Shown here one piece after another: positions 25,001 to 36,846 of a stretch of 64,000 bases of DNA (within the stretch, counting starts at the first letter, position 1; every line of letters starts with the position of its first letter). Position numbers and translations under genes: made by a program. Source of the stretch: Cyprinodon diabolis (Eukaryota > Chordata > Actinopteri > Cyprinodontiformes > Cyprinodontidae); the NCBI GenBank assembly GCA_030533445.1, contig CM060066.1, forward strand, positions 38,048,235-38,112,234, read 5' to 3'. The notes under the pieces were generated by a model. It ran no database searches, had not been told where the DNA came from, and was given only the letters and a program-made list of their open reading frames with translations.

Positions 25001-28000
25001 GCTCCCCTTCCAGAAGGACAATCATTCTAAACATACAGGCAGAGCTATAGACGGATACATAAAGCCTGATCTTTAAAGAATCCATTCTGCATGGGCCAAA
25101 AACGAACTAATCAGAGCCTGTCTGCACAGATGTCTTTTTTACCACAAATATTTTTCTTTTCCCAATTAAGTTCATACACGTACACCCAGACTCCTCATTT
25201 TCTGTTTCTGTACCAATGATTCTTTGTTGGCAACTCTGACAAAGTTTTGTATGGAAGTTTTCAGTTTTCATTTAAATAATTTTCAGCCCCAGATATGTCC
25301 TGCAGGTTTGATAAATCTATATCCCGTAGGTAACACTTGGACATTCTCCACCCAGTACTTTGAACGGTTTACTCATAACATTACAATCTACATATTCATC
25401 AAGTCACAAGCAGCAAAAACAGTTGCATGTGCTGTTCTGCACAGCTTACACACCCACAACATGAACTGCACCTGCTTTGAAGATTAGCTTCACACAGGCT
25501 AACAATATTGCACTTTTCAAAACGCAAACCTTTCAGAGATCAGGTCCATAATTTGGCAGAATAAGGTAATGAAAAGCAGAACTGGACCTCTGTAGTACCA
25601 TTAGGAAAATAATTTCAAGATGCTCTGAATCATATTTCCCTGACCTTAAGCTATTTTTGCAAGAAGGATCAGCAGAAAATGTCAATCTGTAAATGTGCAA
25701 AGCTGCCTCAGACATCCCTAAATAGATGTGTAGCGTAATTTAGAGAAAGATTCGCCCTTCACTCTGTACATGTATACCCTCTTCCTGGGTATACATGTAC
25801 TATAAGGTTCTTACATGTTCTTACATATTCTATTCTTTTCATAAAAAACAATTATGTGCTTGTCTTTTGTCTACCACTGAAATTCCCAAAGAAATACATT
25901 GATGTTTTGGATGATTTGGTCATCAGAGTTATGTGATACATAAGTGCAGGAAATGGCATCTGATTATCAGATGAGTTCAACTCCAGTCAGAAGGCAGCCT
26001 CTAGTTAAAAAAATAAAAAATGAGATCCACCTCTGACTTCAAACCAAATTCTGTAGATGAGGAAAGAAAGGCTTTTTTTCCCAGCTAGACAGTGCACTAC
26101 ATTGTGTTTGCCAAAGCCCAGTAAGGTCAGTCTCTGTGATAATGACCACTCTGCAAATAGCAGACTAAGACCTGGATCAGTGTCAATCCTCCCTAAGATA
26201 ACCTAAACAAAGACATCTATTGAAATTTTTTTGCACTTTAAGCCTAAAAGTCACAAAAGTAATTGCTCTAAAAAACAGTTTCTGTACTTCATCAGCTGTC
26301 TTTGACACATGGGGAAGATGTGACTGCTGTAAAACAATAAAAGAGGCATGTGGGGCTGAGTTTCGTCTTAACACAGAACAGTGAAACATCACACGCTGTG
26401 TAGAAGTGCTTACCAGCCTTCCGAGTAGATGGAATACAAAATGTCCTTTTGGATGTTGTTTTTTCTCTTAACTCCCTGTCTTTGCCACAGTCTACTGACT
26501 TTGTATTGATTACTTAAGTCACTAGAAGGTGGTCACCGATGGGCAAGAAACAGGAAGAAGTTAAAAGCATGCAAAAAACAACCAAACACAAACATGCAAT
26601 GAGCCATATGATTTCTCCTTGTGACAAATGCCTTTTTATTTACATATGTGAGGATTGTAAATAGTAAGTTTACAGGTAAACTTGCTGCAGGGAAGTATTT
26701 CAAGCAGCAATAAAGGGAGAATGTAAAGGTCAGTCAACCGGATGTAATTTAATTCAATGGGAGCCAGCAACCAGGTATTCCCGTTCTCGGCTGCTTAGGA
26801 CAGAGGCTTTGGGTGTGTAATTGTGTTGGTTTGCAGAGGTGTTATAATGTAAAAATCATAATCCTTCGAACAAATAACAACAACAAAAAATGCTGGAGGA
26901 ACTAAACTTAATAAAACTGACAGATTACAGTGATATCCAGACCACCACTGACCAAATCTCTACAAACCAAACTGCTAAATTTAGCAGCAAAGAAGGGACT
27001 TTCTTCATCAAGCATTTTTTGTGCCCATAGGAACACTCCCAGCACAGTGATGTCATGTCTTCCCATTGGTTATAGCCGTAGACGCTTTTACAAGCAATCC
27101 TTACTTTCCTCGTTTTCTTTTCATTTTTTGAAGGAAAAAAAACTCAGTGATATATTTTTTAAATGTGATAAAACTCATCAGAGGATTGCACTAAAAAAAA
27201 ATCATGTCAGTTTCATTCATGTCAGTTTCATTCTCACACAAGCATAAGACACACAGACACATACAAAGGGGACTTCCAAGCCAACAACTCCACCCACACG
27301 CTCTATCTCAGAGGTTGAACTTCGAGACAAAATTACATTCCAAGCAGGTTTGCTCACATTTAAACAGACAACTGGATCTATTGACATCGTCTATCAGACA
27401 TTTATCATTTATTATTGTAGATTCTAATAACAAAATCACTATATATCAATCTGTTCATTAGCTGTGATACTACTGTAGCTAATCATCTGCATCATAAGCA
27501 CACTTTTTCAGGAAAGTAAGTTAAACAATTAAAACTATTTCAGGTTACAATGTATGTTTCACAAATGTAAAGAAGAAACATATGTAAGTAAAGACACCAG
27601 ATTACACCGGACGTTGATTAATTCAGCCAAAATTTTAATTCTTTTTAGTTAAATTCTTTTATTTCAAATCTTAAGGTAATCCAAAGTTTCAATTTATACC
27701 CAGATTTCATGAATATACGTTTTTGAACACTGTTCTTTGTTTACTTGATAGTTTATACTTTGGCCAATAAAGTTCTGTTAACCAACACACGCACAAAAAA
27801 GTTTGCTTCTCAGGTGTTTAAGGAAACATACAGCGGAGGTGAGCAGACTTACTGTAGCACCTAAACCTAATTTAATACCTTCTGTTTATTTCCTCCCCTG
27901 AGGGCTATCCCTAATCATGACATTGCAGGACGAGAAACCTAAACCTCAAGTCAGTGGATTTAATCTCTTGATTAAAATTATATTTGGAGCATCTTCTGGC

Positions 28001-28415
28001 ATACTTAAAAACATTTTTTGATAAAAAAAAAAATGCATTGCAGTAGTCTTTCATTCATATTCATTCATAAGAATCCAAGTACATAGCTGAAACAGAAGGT
28101 CTACCTGCTTTTGTGATTTAGAGCCAGCTTTAGCACTAGTACAGCTACAAACCCCAGGAAGTTAGATTAACTTAACTTTAGGGTAAATAATTAAGGGGTT
28201 AGAAAATGCAAACACCTATTAGTCTTTACGTTTAGCAACTATTAACACCAGTAATCATTAACACTCACATCATTTTTTTCATCTTTTAGGTGAGACAAAG
28301 CACTGATAGTTTTTACTCAATGAATCAGCTTGAAAAAAAGCAAGATTTTACTGTTTTGTGTTGTTTTCTCTTTAATCCTATGTGTTGATAGGAAGCTCTG
28401 ATCTGGAGCCTGTTT
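22095..28415. other. Gene desert
   Basis: No coding exon recognised. One weak Tc1-like trace at about 25005-25065 (ccagaaggacaatcattcta, then aacatacaggcagagct, resembling a coding [10 protein letters not shown] block). A perfect hairpin is at 25766-25800. A short tandem tcatgtcagtttcat is at about 27203-27232. If regulatory elements for the cdkn2 locus exist, they could lie here, but nothing in the sequence alone shows it. Confidence 0.45.
25766..25800. repeat. Perfect 14-bp hairpin
   Basis: Arms gtacatgtataccc (25766-25779) and gggtatacatgtac (25787-25800) are exact reverse complements around a 7-base loop, tcttcct. The function is unknown. It could be a small palindromic repeat or chance in AT-rich DNA. 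Confidence 0.85.
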
Positions 28416-28461
28416 CAAAGTTGGTATCCGCTTTCTACTAAGAAAGCGGATACCAACTTTG
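28416..28461. repeat. Perfect 21-bp hairpin, 4-base loop
   Basis: Arms 28416-28436 and 28441-28461 are exact reverse complements (one arm begins caaagttggtatccgc) around the loop acta. Pairing stops sharply outside. It is too short for a normal microRNA precursor. It may be fused transposon ends, a fold-back insertion or a local assembly fold-back. Confidence 0.9.
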
Positions 28462-28751
28462 TTTTTGATATCCAGGATTTTGACTCAAAACAGGTGATAT
28501 CAATTGATTGATTAATTGAGTGACTTTATTGATCTCACAGTAGAGAATTTAACTTGTGGCATGTAGGTGTTTTTCATCTAAATAATCCGATCTGCAGGCA
28601 CCAGAATAATAAAAGGGAACATATTCTGCCGGCAGATTTCTGCATTTTAAGTTAATTTATGCGTCAATAAACTGTTTCAGAGGAGTGATCATAGCGATCT
28701 GTATCATCAGCGCTGTGTGTCTTTCCCTGCCAGCTCCCAGATCAGCTTCTC

Positions 28752-28992
28752 TGATTGGTTGACGCGGCGTCGAGCAGCAAAAATTCAATTTTTCCATCTT
28801 GAGCAGCAGTGCGTTTGCGGCGCGTCGGGCGCGTTTAAGCATCTGCTTCAGCTGCTCAGACGCGCTGCGCCTGCTGCTGAAAACGCGCCGCGGGACCTTT
28901 TGCTGCGCCTTGACGCGCGTCAACCATTGACTTTGCATGTAAACTCGCTGCTTCTGTCGCGCCAGCTGCGCCCGGTGTGAACGCAGCATAAT
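28752..28992 (+). mobile_element. CpG-rich non-autonomous element
   Basis: A sharply bounded island of high GC and many CpG in AT-rich surroundings: gattggttgacgcggcgtc at the left, gcgtttgcggcgcgtcg inside, and at the right tgactttgcatgtaaactcg then gcgcccggtgtgaacgcagc. A diverged reverse-oriented copy of the right end occurs at 31378-31440, so it is a dispersed repeat and not a promoter island. The long frames on both strands here reflect base composition. It abuts the repeat at 28993, as if inserted into its edge. Confidence 0.55.
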
Positions 28993-29342
28993 ACAGGGGC
29001 ACTGAGTCATAGGAAGGGCTACCAATACTGACCTATGAATGGCAAGGGTCAACGTTCAAACTTCTAAACTTCATACATTATAAACATATCTTTATCGTTT
29101 TTTTTTATTTATAATTTTCTTTTAGACATTTTCATTTTGAAATCTCTATAAATGCTTAAATGCCATATATGATTAAATGATGAAATGTTCTATAACCCAA
29201 TTAAAAAAGAAGAGCAACAGAATACAGTGAAATTTCAAACGTAGCTCACTGTTGAGTTGTTCTATTTTCAGAAGACTCTAAGGGCATCCCTTGAGGGCCC
29301 CTTGGTGCCTGCGGGCACCATGTTGGTGACCCCTGCCTTAGG
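28993..29342 (+). repeat. hAT-like repeat family B, copy 1
   Basis: Shares a long, colinear, about 90% similar block with 46850-47160 (ggggcactgagtca, ggaagggctaccaatactga, cctatgaatggcaagggtca, and so on). The right end reads ggcaccatgttggtgacccctg. The other copy's left end is agctgtcaccaacctt, the inverse sense of that end, so I infer terminal inverted repeats of the CAGnGGTCACCAAC type. No transposase is encoded. Confidence 0.6.
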
Positions 29343-31034
29343 GTCTAATTCTTGTTAATGGAATTTAAAACATTAATATATTTAAAACAAATAGCAATAA
29401 TGCTGCTGGTAGAGACCAAATTAATGTATGATTGTGATTTGATAGATATTTAAAGTTAAAGAAGACGCAAAAAGACATGGGAGTAGATCAAGACTAAATT
29501 AAATATTTAACATGTACCACATGATTTACACAGCATTCTTTGTCTATATTCAACAAATATTATTAATAATTGGTAAGAAGAACACCTTCATGACTTTATG
29601 GGAAAATGAGTTGAAATGCAGCTGATATTGGGATATTTTTCTGTCTCTAAAGATCACTGGGAAATAGTCGTGCAGGGTGTGCTCAAAGGAAAACAGAAAT
29701 ATATATAACCCAAAAAGAAAAGCTCAAATTTCAGCTTTAGAAAAAAAGAAACTAAATCTAACTGCATCAGCTAAATGTGGGTGAGGTGCTAACCAAGGTG
29801 GATGGTTTTATTACTTTGTTCAAAATATTGATATTTTACTTGCAAGGCAAGAAAGAGCACTCAATGAAAGGAAATAACTACTGAAGTTCATTTAGAAAGT
29901 GATTGGTAAATTAGAAATTATAAGAAATATGATAATTATATATGTGTTAACCAAGCAGAAGAATCAAAAGAAATTAATGTAGACAAACGATATATGTGAG
30001 TTAATTACAAACTTACGTATTTGCACTGATTTAGAGTATTTAACACAAATTTGAATAGGAAAAAAAATCCCTTTTTGCCCCTTGAGATGACAAATATGAC
30101 ATGTTTACACTTGCTTAGCAGATAAAAACTGTTCAACACTGAATGTGATGCTATCTAAGCTTCCAGTTATGCCTAGAAACCCAAACATAAATGAATAGAT
30201 AGATGTTTGAAGTCTCCAAATGTGAAACTGACTAAATTATTGCTTTCAGTTTTACATCGAATACAGTAGACTTCTTCTTTTATTTGTCATTATGGTCTGT
30301 GACAGTTGAACATCACAAAACTGTGCAGCAGGGATGCCAACAGTTCAGATATTAGATATCCATCCACTACTCTAAACATCCAAATCACAATGCTTTCCTT
30401 TCTGAAAACATAAATGTATAATCCATATATGTTGAAACACATAATCTTACAAATTCCAAGCTCTGTTTTGCTCAATGACAGAGAAACAGGTTGGCACAGC
30501 ATCATAGTCCCTGTCTTTATGGCTGGGACGGACTTTCAACACTCTGCCATTGGCGCCTCTATCACACAGTAGTAGTGCTAGTGCTACAGTAACATCCCTC
30601 GCAGCATGTTGCTGGCATCATAACGAAGCACAGCACAAAGAATTTGTCCTCATCTTGCTATCGGAGTGATATGCCGGCTGAAACTGTATAGAGATTATTC
30701 ACTGACTGCAGTTCAAGGAGTCCTTGCAGTTATAACTTGAACTCAAAATCAAAGCTCTCTGGCTTTCTGAAACCAAAAAAAAAAAAAAAACAAGATATAC
30801 AGATGTTTACCCCAGAAATTATTCAGAATTTTCTCTTACTGAAACCCTAAACAATCTACAGATACGAAGAAATCAATATGCAGTTAACATAGAATGACAG
30901 AGTGAATGAATATGCTGTTATTTAATGAATATTAAATAAATGAATATAGTCTGATACCTGCTCTTGGGTAAAGCCGTGATGAGCATTGCTTTTTTTCTGA
31001 TTTTTAAATGGTTTTTAAAACTTAAAGGTTCTGG

Positions 31035-31145
31035 AAGCCTGTGACATACTGGCGACCTGTTCCGGGTGTACCCTGCCTCTCGCCCATTGACTGCTGGAGA
31101 TAGGCCCCCCTGTGACCTTGATAGAATAAACAGATGGATCTTCTA
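31035..31145 (+). repeat. Teleost LINE/SINE tail fragment
   Basis: Reads ctggcgacctgttccgggtg, then taccctgcctctcgcccatt, ggagataggcccccctgtga and ccttgatagaataaacagatgg. This is a very common fish repeat end (gactggcgacctgtccagggtgt ... ggataagcgg). Confidence 0.65.
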
Positions 31146-31377
31146 TATATTCTGATCTCTAGTTCTCTCTACGATTTTTTAACTCAATTAAATAGATGAT
31201 TTACTGGGTTGTTATTTTTTTATGAAAATAAAAAAGAATTTCTTGACTGTTCATCATATTATTGTATTTGTAAAAAAAAAAAACAAAAAAAGTCTGTTTT
31301 ATTCTCGGGTTCCTGTTAAGCACTTCCTGGACAACTTTCAATTCCTCTTTCCTTTACTTATAATATTACTGTTGCCA

Positions 31378-31440
31378 TTATGCTACGTTCAGACCGCACG
31401 TGCTAGAGGCAGTAGAAGCAGCTAGTTTACATGCAAAGTC
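31378..31440 (-). repeat. Fragment of the CpG-rich element, reversed
   Basis: gctacgttcagaccgcacgt, then agcagctagtttacatgcaa and agtcaa, is the reverse complement, with substitutions, of the right end of the element at 28752-28992. Most CpGs of that end have become TpG or CpA, as expected from methylation decay. Confidence 0.6.
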
Positions 31441-33054
31441 AAAACTACTTTTTACCCACTTTCAACAGCAAACAAAGCAAAGCCGCTCTGTGCCATTGAG
31501 CAGAGGCATCAGACGCATCTGGACACACTTTACTGGATACGCTTCAGGAGTGTCAAGGATGCTCTTCTAAGTATAATTTATTGGCTCTTCTGTCAGAAAT
31601 CGTGTGAGAAATTAACCACGGTTCGCCTCTGGATTGTTTCCACTTCCCAAATATGGCGCCCTCATTTGAACACACAAAAGATTAGAGCTCCTTTTATCTA
31701 AAGCTGTGTTTGCTGGGAGAAACATTGGAAATCAGAAAGCTTGGTATAGTCCATCAGGTTTTTATGCAGGATTTCTGCATAAATACTGATAATTTTCAAC
31801 AGCTCTCTTTACTTTCTATGCGTGTTTGCACTTTCCATTCATTAGTTCAAAATATATTTACTGTGTCATTTAACTTCATAACATATTTTTCTTGATTATT
31901 TCTTTTTTCTTTTTATGAATCTGTTTATTCTGCAGGTTCCTACACAAATGTGACCTCATTTTCAATAAACCCATTACCAAGAACAGACAAAGTACCAAGA
32001 AAAAAATTGCCATGTTTTGATTTATTTCTCACCATACCATCTTTCCTTGTACAGCTTCCACAGGTGGAACAAAGCCATGGCAATAAAAAATATATATATA
32101 TAAAAAAAAAACTCACTTTTGGTTTGTTTCTAATATTTCACATTTTAAAAATTGTCTTAAAGCAAAAAAATGCTTTAAAACACTTTAAAACGAGTTTTAT
32201 ACTTTTTTAAACATTAACATGTTCCTTTCTTTTTGTAATGAGTTTCAGGAGAAGAAGAACTTTGAGTTTGTTCTAAGACAATAAAAGAAGAACGACCAAT
32301 GCCTCTTTTCTGTTTACCACTCAAAATGATATCCTTTAAACGTTAGAAATGAAATGAATGCTCTTGTGTGTGTATTGTAACCTATTAAGGCAGGGGTTGT
32401 GACAGCTGTTTTTTCTTTTTCTTTTTTAATAAACGTTAACCTCCACACATCGCTTTCAGTTTGACTCCAGCCATTGTGATCTTTAAAATTTTTGTAGATG
32501 CTCTCAAGTTTTTTAGCTTCATACAGTTTTGTACAGTGGGACATGCTGTAAAATCTTCAGCTGGTCATTCAAAAACTCATTTCATTCCATTCACCTTCTA
32601 CCAACATACAGCCGATCCATTCTGTTGCCAAGCAGCACTCTGTTGCCATCACATTACAGCACTGCACAGCACGGCTCAGTCCTGCTCCAGAACAAAGCTT
32701 CTTGAAACACAAGCTTGGTGGGGATGGAGCCAAAACACGTAAATCCTTTGAAATACCTCTTCAACAACATTAAAAGTAAAATTCTGAAACGAACATTGTA
32801 AATTAACTAACATATAATGGAATTAATTTAACAATCATACTTAATGGACAAATTACCATACTTGATATATATGTATTGTATTACCTGTATAGGTATTTAA
32901 AGAAATGGAATGCTCAGGTTAAATGGAAAATGTTCAAGACCATAAGAAAAAAAAAGTCCTTTTAGAGATAGAATTGAAAAACTATGCAAATAACTAAATG
33001 GATGTAAAAAAAAAAAAATAACAATAATAATGCCATGGTTGTAAACGCCTATTA

Positions 33055-33415
33055 AGCCTGTTAGGGGGTTATAAGATCTAACAGCAGCTGGAAGGATTTG
33101 CCGTTGCTTCCTTTGTGCCTCTATGTGGTCAGGAGTCCTGCAGGCCACTAAAGGGCTTCTGTGGCTTAATGCTGCTTGGGAGATATTGTCTGACAGTAAT
33201 GTTAGATTTCTTACAGTTTCCCTGCCCACCGTGTCCAGGGGGCATCCTAAGACATAGCTGTCCATCCTAATGAGCTTATGCACCAGCTTCCTCTCAGCTA
33301 CAGATGAACTGCTCCAACATACCACACCCTAAAAGATGGCTGATGCCACCACAAGCTTTAGAAGGTCTAAAGGAGTTCTGCCTGGACTCCAAAAGATTTG
33401 TCTCCTCAGAAGACG
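33055..33415 (-). pseudogene. Non-LTR retrotransposon ORF2 C-terminal remnant
   Basis: On the - strand an open run (33325 down to about 33055) reads GVVCWSSS at its start, then KLVHKLIRMDSYVLGCPLD, then RQILPAAVRSYNP. These are the landmarks of the C-terminal part of fish LINE ORF2 (VVASalfy.VVCWggs ... kLvrkagsvlG..LD ... RRSF.PaAirLyNs). Upstream, LKLVVASAIF is followed by a stop, so the copy is broken. The reverse transcriptase core and endonuclease are absent. Confidence 0.65.
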
Positions 33416-33522
33416 GTCACTTTTGGCTCGAATTTAGTCGTTCAAGTCCATTTTATGTTAAGCTGAAGTTAAGTAAGCTGAGTTAACAGAAACAACACGC
33501 AGTCCTGCCTCCTTACATCATG

Positions 33523-33695
33523 TATGTCCTCAAGAGCCGCTGTCCTGCAGGCAGTAGGGGTTCCCCCTGATTCAGCACAGCTGATTTCCCTTAATAGCTG
33601 ATAAACAAGCTTTTGTTGAACTGCAATGACCTGAATGAGCTCTGCTGAAGCTGGGAAACATTGAAAAGCTTTAAGACAGGGCTCTTGAGGACCTC
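33523..33695. repeat. MITE-like repeat, copy 2 (both ends)
   Basis: Left end cctcaagagccgctgtcctg, then caggcag; right end agacagggctcttgaggacc. The ends are inverted over about 12 bp. The interior, with ttcagcacagctgattt and aatgagctctgctgaagctg, fits a common teleost hAT-derived MITE. Same family as 1755-1885. Confidence 0.6.
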
Positions 33696-34849
33696 AATCG
33701 CCTGGATCTGATGCCCTCTGGACCCGCAGCCCTCCTCACTTTGATCTTTAGTTAGAGAAAACAAGAGCTGTGCAGTTCAGAAGGAAACACAGGTAGTCAT
33801 AAAAAATCAGCGGGTCTAAAAATGGGAGACTGGGAAGGGGGAGGAGCTAATGACTAAGAAAGTACTGATACAGTCAGTGCACCCCACCCGTCTCCTTAAG
33901 CGTGGGAGCTCTGTTTGTGACCTAAAATAACTCAACCTCCTCTCTTCAGTGGGGAGATCACTCTACCCACCTGTTTAGTTTAGGTCATGTCTGAGTTTCC
34001 TAAACACATTTCACATGACTGAAAACTGATTTCATATCCTACTGCACAGCTTTTAGATCAGAGGCTGTACCGCTTTGTTAGTGTTGTCATCTCCCTCAGA
34101 TATGAGTCAATTTCCTCTCCTTAAGTTGAAAAAAAAAAAACATTTCAAAAGTCTGTTATCAACATATGTAAAACAAGTCTCTGCATGCAGCTCAGACAGC
34201 ACTCAGCCCAAAACAGAGAGCTGCAGCACTTTTTTATGAGTGTATATGTCTGCATGTCTGAGTCAATATTGATACAGGGATGATCTGTCTGCTCTCATCT
34301 CTCCTGGAAATAGCTGGTTAGGATTCCTAATCTATAATTGGCAAAAACATGAAAGAAAGGTGTTTAAACATTAGGCAATGTGAATCACTTAAAACCCAGC
34401 CTCAAATAAAAAAGTAATCCCTTGACACTGAGTGCACTTAAGATTATTATTTTTTTAATTACACACATGTATGAAAAGCGATTGGCTTTGCTGAGGTTCC
34501 AGTGTGTTCCAACATGACGTTCAATCTCTTAACCACAAGCATTCATGTTCAGATGGTATCTGTCTCCTAGAGAACATGTACAATAACAGAGTAGATATCC
34601 TTTCAGCAATCTCATCTGATCTACGCTGCTTTGGTCCCCATATTCAGTAGGCAACACAACATAGCTGAAGGAAAAGTTGAGTTATAAAATGTTGAACAGG
34701 GCCCCAAACAGAATTGTATTTGACGGCCCATATCCAGCACCACAATTGCATGACTTCTCATGCATTGTGCTTTGTTGGCAAGTACTGATTTCTTTAACTT
34801 GACATTCAGACCCCTTTGCTTTTTTTTTTTAAAACAGGGAAGCGTTACA

Positions 34850-35085
34850 CCCTAAGAAATGTGGCCACCCCTCCTTTGCGGATTACTCAGCAAAAGTGTT
34901 TGGAAACAGTTGTGATTTTGAAGAGATCACATGGGTTATGAAGCAGAACAATGGTCCAATGCAAATAAGCAAGTCCAACTCTGAATAGGCCAAAAATAAA
35001 GGTTTTAGGTACTTCAGTCAAAGTCAGGACCTAAAATTGTTTGAGATGCTATGATATGTCCTTACATACGGTATACTGTTTATGC
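34850..35085 (+). pseudogene. Tc1-like transposase remnant
   Basis: The forward frame at 34945-35075 gives NNGPMQISKSNSE-stop, then GFRYFSQSQDLK and LFEML. It aligns with the Tc1 block DNDPKHTSKSTSEWL...[19 protein letters not shown], i.e. the second D to the E of the DDE triad, with both stops and lost residues. No inverted repeats were found around it. Confidence 0.55.
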
Positions 35086-35739
35086 TCAAAAAAACATTTA
35101 CTGTGACAAAAATGACACAACTAAGTGTGGGCAAAAGTTTTCCCATATGTAAAGAAATGTATAACTGCAGATTATCGCAAACTCTAAAGGAGTATTATTG
35201 CCATAATTGGTGACATTTCTAGGATGATTATCAATTTAAAAATAAATGTATCTAATCATTTTATCTTTTTCCTACAAGTTGAATTCTATTATTTGCCATG
35301 TTTAAATGTGACAAAAAATCTAAAATGAAGCATATGCTTTTCCGCAGCACTGTAAGTCTAAGTGAAACGATGGAAGCGCCAAAGTAATTGTATCAATAAA
35401 TTTCTTCTAATTGTCTTTTCTCTTTGTGTGAGTTTTTCAGATTGAATTATTCTTATTGCCAAATTGCCAGACAGGACCCTGTAAAAAAAACAAACAAAAA
35501 AACAATAAAAATATGTTTCCTGGATGGGAAGCAAAACCTCTTCAAACTTGGAAACAAAGTTCAGTGGATTGTTTTTCACATGTTTTGGAATGCAAACTCA
35601 GTAATGTTTCCCTATTTTAATTAATCTGCATCTTGATTATTTTTGTGTTATTATTATATTATTATCTATTTTAATTCTACATGATTTTACGTTATTTTTC
35701 ATTCATTGGGTGGCAGCTACTGTATGACAGGTTAAACGC

Positions 35740-36110
35740 ATGAACAGGATAGTGAAGGGAGGAGCGACAGCCCTTATTTGTACAGTCCTTTGCGCATGCG
35801 CAGCAGCGCGCAGCAGTTGAACATTATGACGCCACCCATTCATTAAAAACAAGACAAGTCCGGACACACACTGTCCGTCCGACAGCCGGTGGACAAGCTC
35901 AGGCTGTTCTGGCCGAACCCAGTGGGTCCTGGAGAAAAACAAAACAAGACAGAGAAGAACTTAAGGAATAACATCCGGAGAATTCATTTTAAAAGCTGTG
36001 AGCGCATTTCTGCGCTCCTGCGCTCGGACCAGTTTGTGAGCTGCCGTTCCTCGGGAGCATCGCCCTACCTGTCAGAGGAGGACGCTGGAAGAAAGATCCT
36101 GTCGCTGACA
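35740..36110 (+). promoter_or_regulatory. cdkn2a/b: cdkn2a/b promoter and 5' UTR region
   Basis: GC and CpG content rise here compared with the AT-rich flanks and stay high through exon 1. No TATA box is evident. A perfect NRF1 palindrome lies at 35791-35802, about 310 bp before the start codon. The transcription start cannot be fixed from sequence alone. Confidence 0.45.
35791..35802. promoter_or_regulatory. NRF1-type palindrome
   Basis: tgcgcatgcgca is a perfect match to the NRF1 consensus YGCGCAYGCGCR and is self-complementary. It is followed by the CpG-rich string gcagcgcgcagc. NRF1 commonly binds CpG promoters of growth-related genes. Use here is inferred. Confidence 0.6.
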
Positions 36111-36233
36111 ATGACCTTGGAGGATGAGCTGACAACGGCCTCGGCGAAGGGAGACACGGCCGAGGTGAAGCGTCTGCTGCTGAAAGGAGCTCCTGTTAAC
36201 GGCCTTAATGGGTTTGGGCGAACGGCTCTGCAG
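36111..36233 (+). CDS. cdkn2a/b: cdkn2a/b coding exon 1
   Basis: Encodes residues 1-41, MTLEDELTTASAKG at the start and GRTALQ at the end. It ends at cag|gtcagt, a good donor. Corresponds to mammalian exon 1 of p15 (1-alpha of p16). Confidence 0.92.
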
Positions 36234-36425
36234 GTCAGTGGCTCCAGAAGCGCTCAAGCATCCGCGGAAAAAACAACAACATCCAACAGCGACCACTGCT
36301 AAAGGTTCTGCCTGAATTATCAATGTTAAAAACACAGGGGCCGCTTTTAAAAACAGGCTGTGGAATCAGGGTCATTAAAAAAAAGGACTAGTCACGGTCC
36401 CAATGACGCACTGTCTCATGAGCAT

Positions 36426-36494
<69 letters not shown>

Positions 36495-36758
36495 TGACTG
36501 ATTTTAAACATTTATCTCATTAAAAGCGGTGACGGGAATTTGTTTATGGTTTCAGAAGAAAAGTGGGATGCATTTCAAAGCCGCCCAGAAACGAAACCGC
36601 AATATAAATATAATATACACACAGTTTTGTTTTCATGATTAGTTTTCATGTTGACTGCAGGCTTAATTTCCATTATGAGGCCTGATATTTAGGCTGTTAT
36701 TAAAGTACACTTTTAAGCAGCTTTATCTAAAAAATACAACAATCCTGTAAAGTAAGTT

Positions 36759-36846
<88 letters not shown>

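Larger units (their letters stand above)
29343..33054. other. Intergenic, no gene
   Basis: AT-rich, no exon recognised. Contains a LINE/SINE tail (31035-31145) and a fragment of the CpG-rich element (31378-31440). Confidence 0.5.

Noticed and set aside
28657..29052. 131-codon open frame on the - strand and an 87-codon frame on the + strand
   Set aside because: Both are products of a stop-poor, CpG-rich repeat, with no protein family resemblance.
35889..36110. N-terminal extension of the cdkn2a/b frame upstream of 36111
   Set aside because: The frame is open but has no in-frame ATG there. INK4 proteins begin close to the residues encoded from 36111, so this is 5' UTR.
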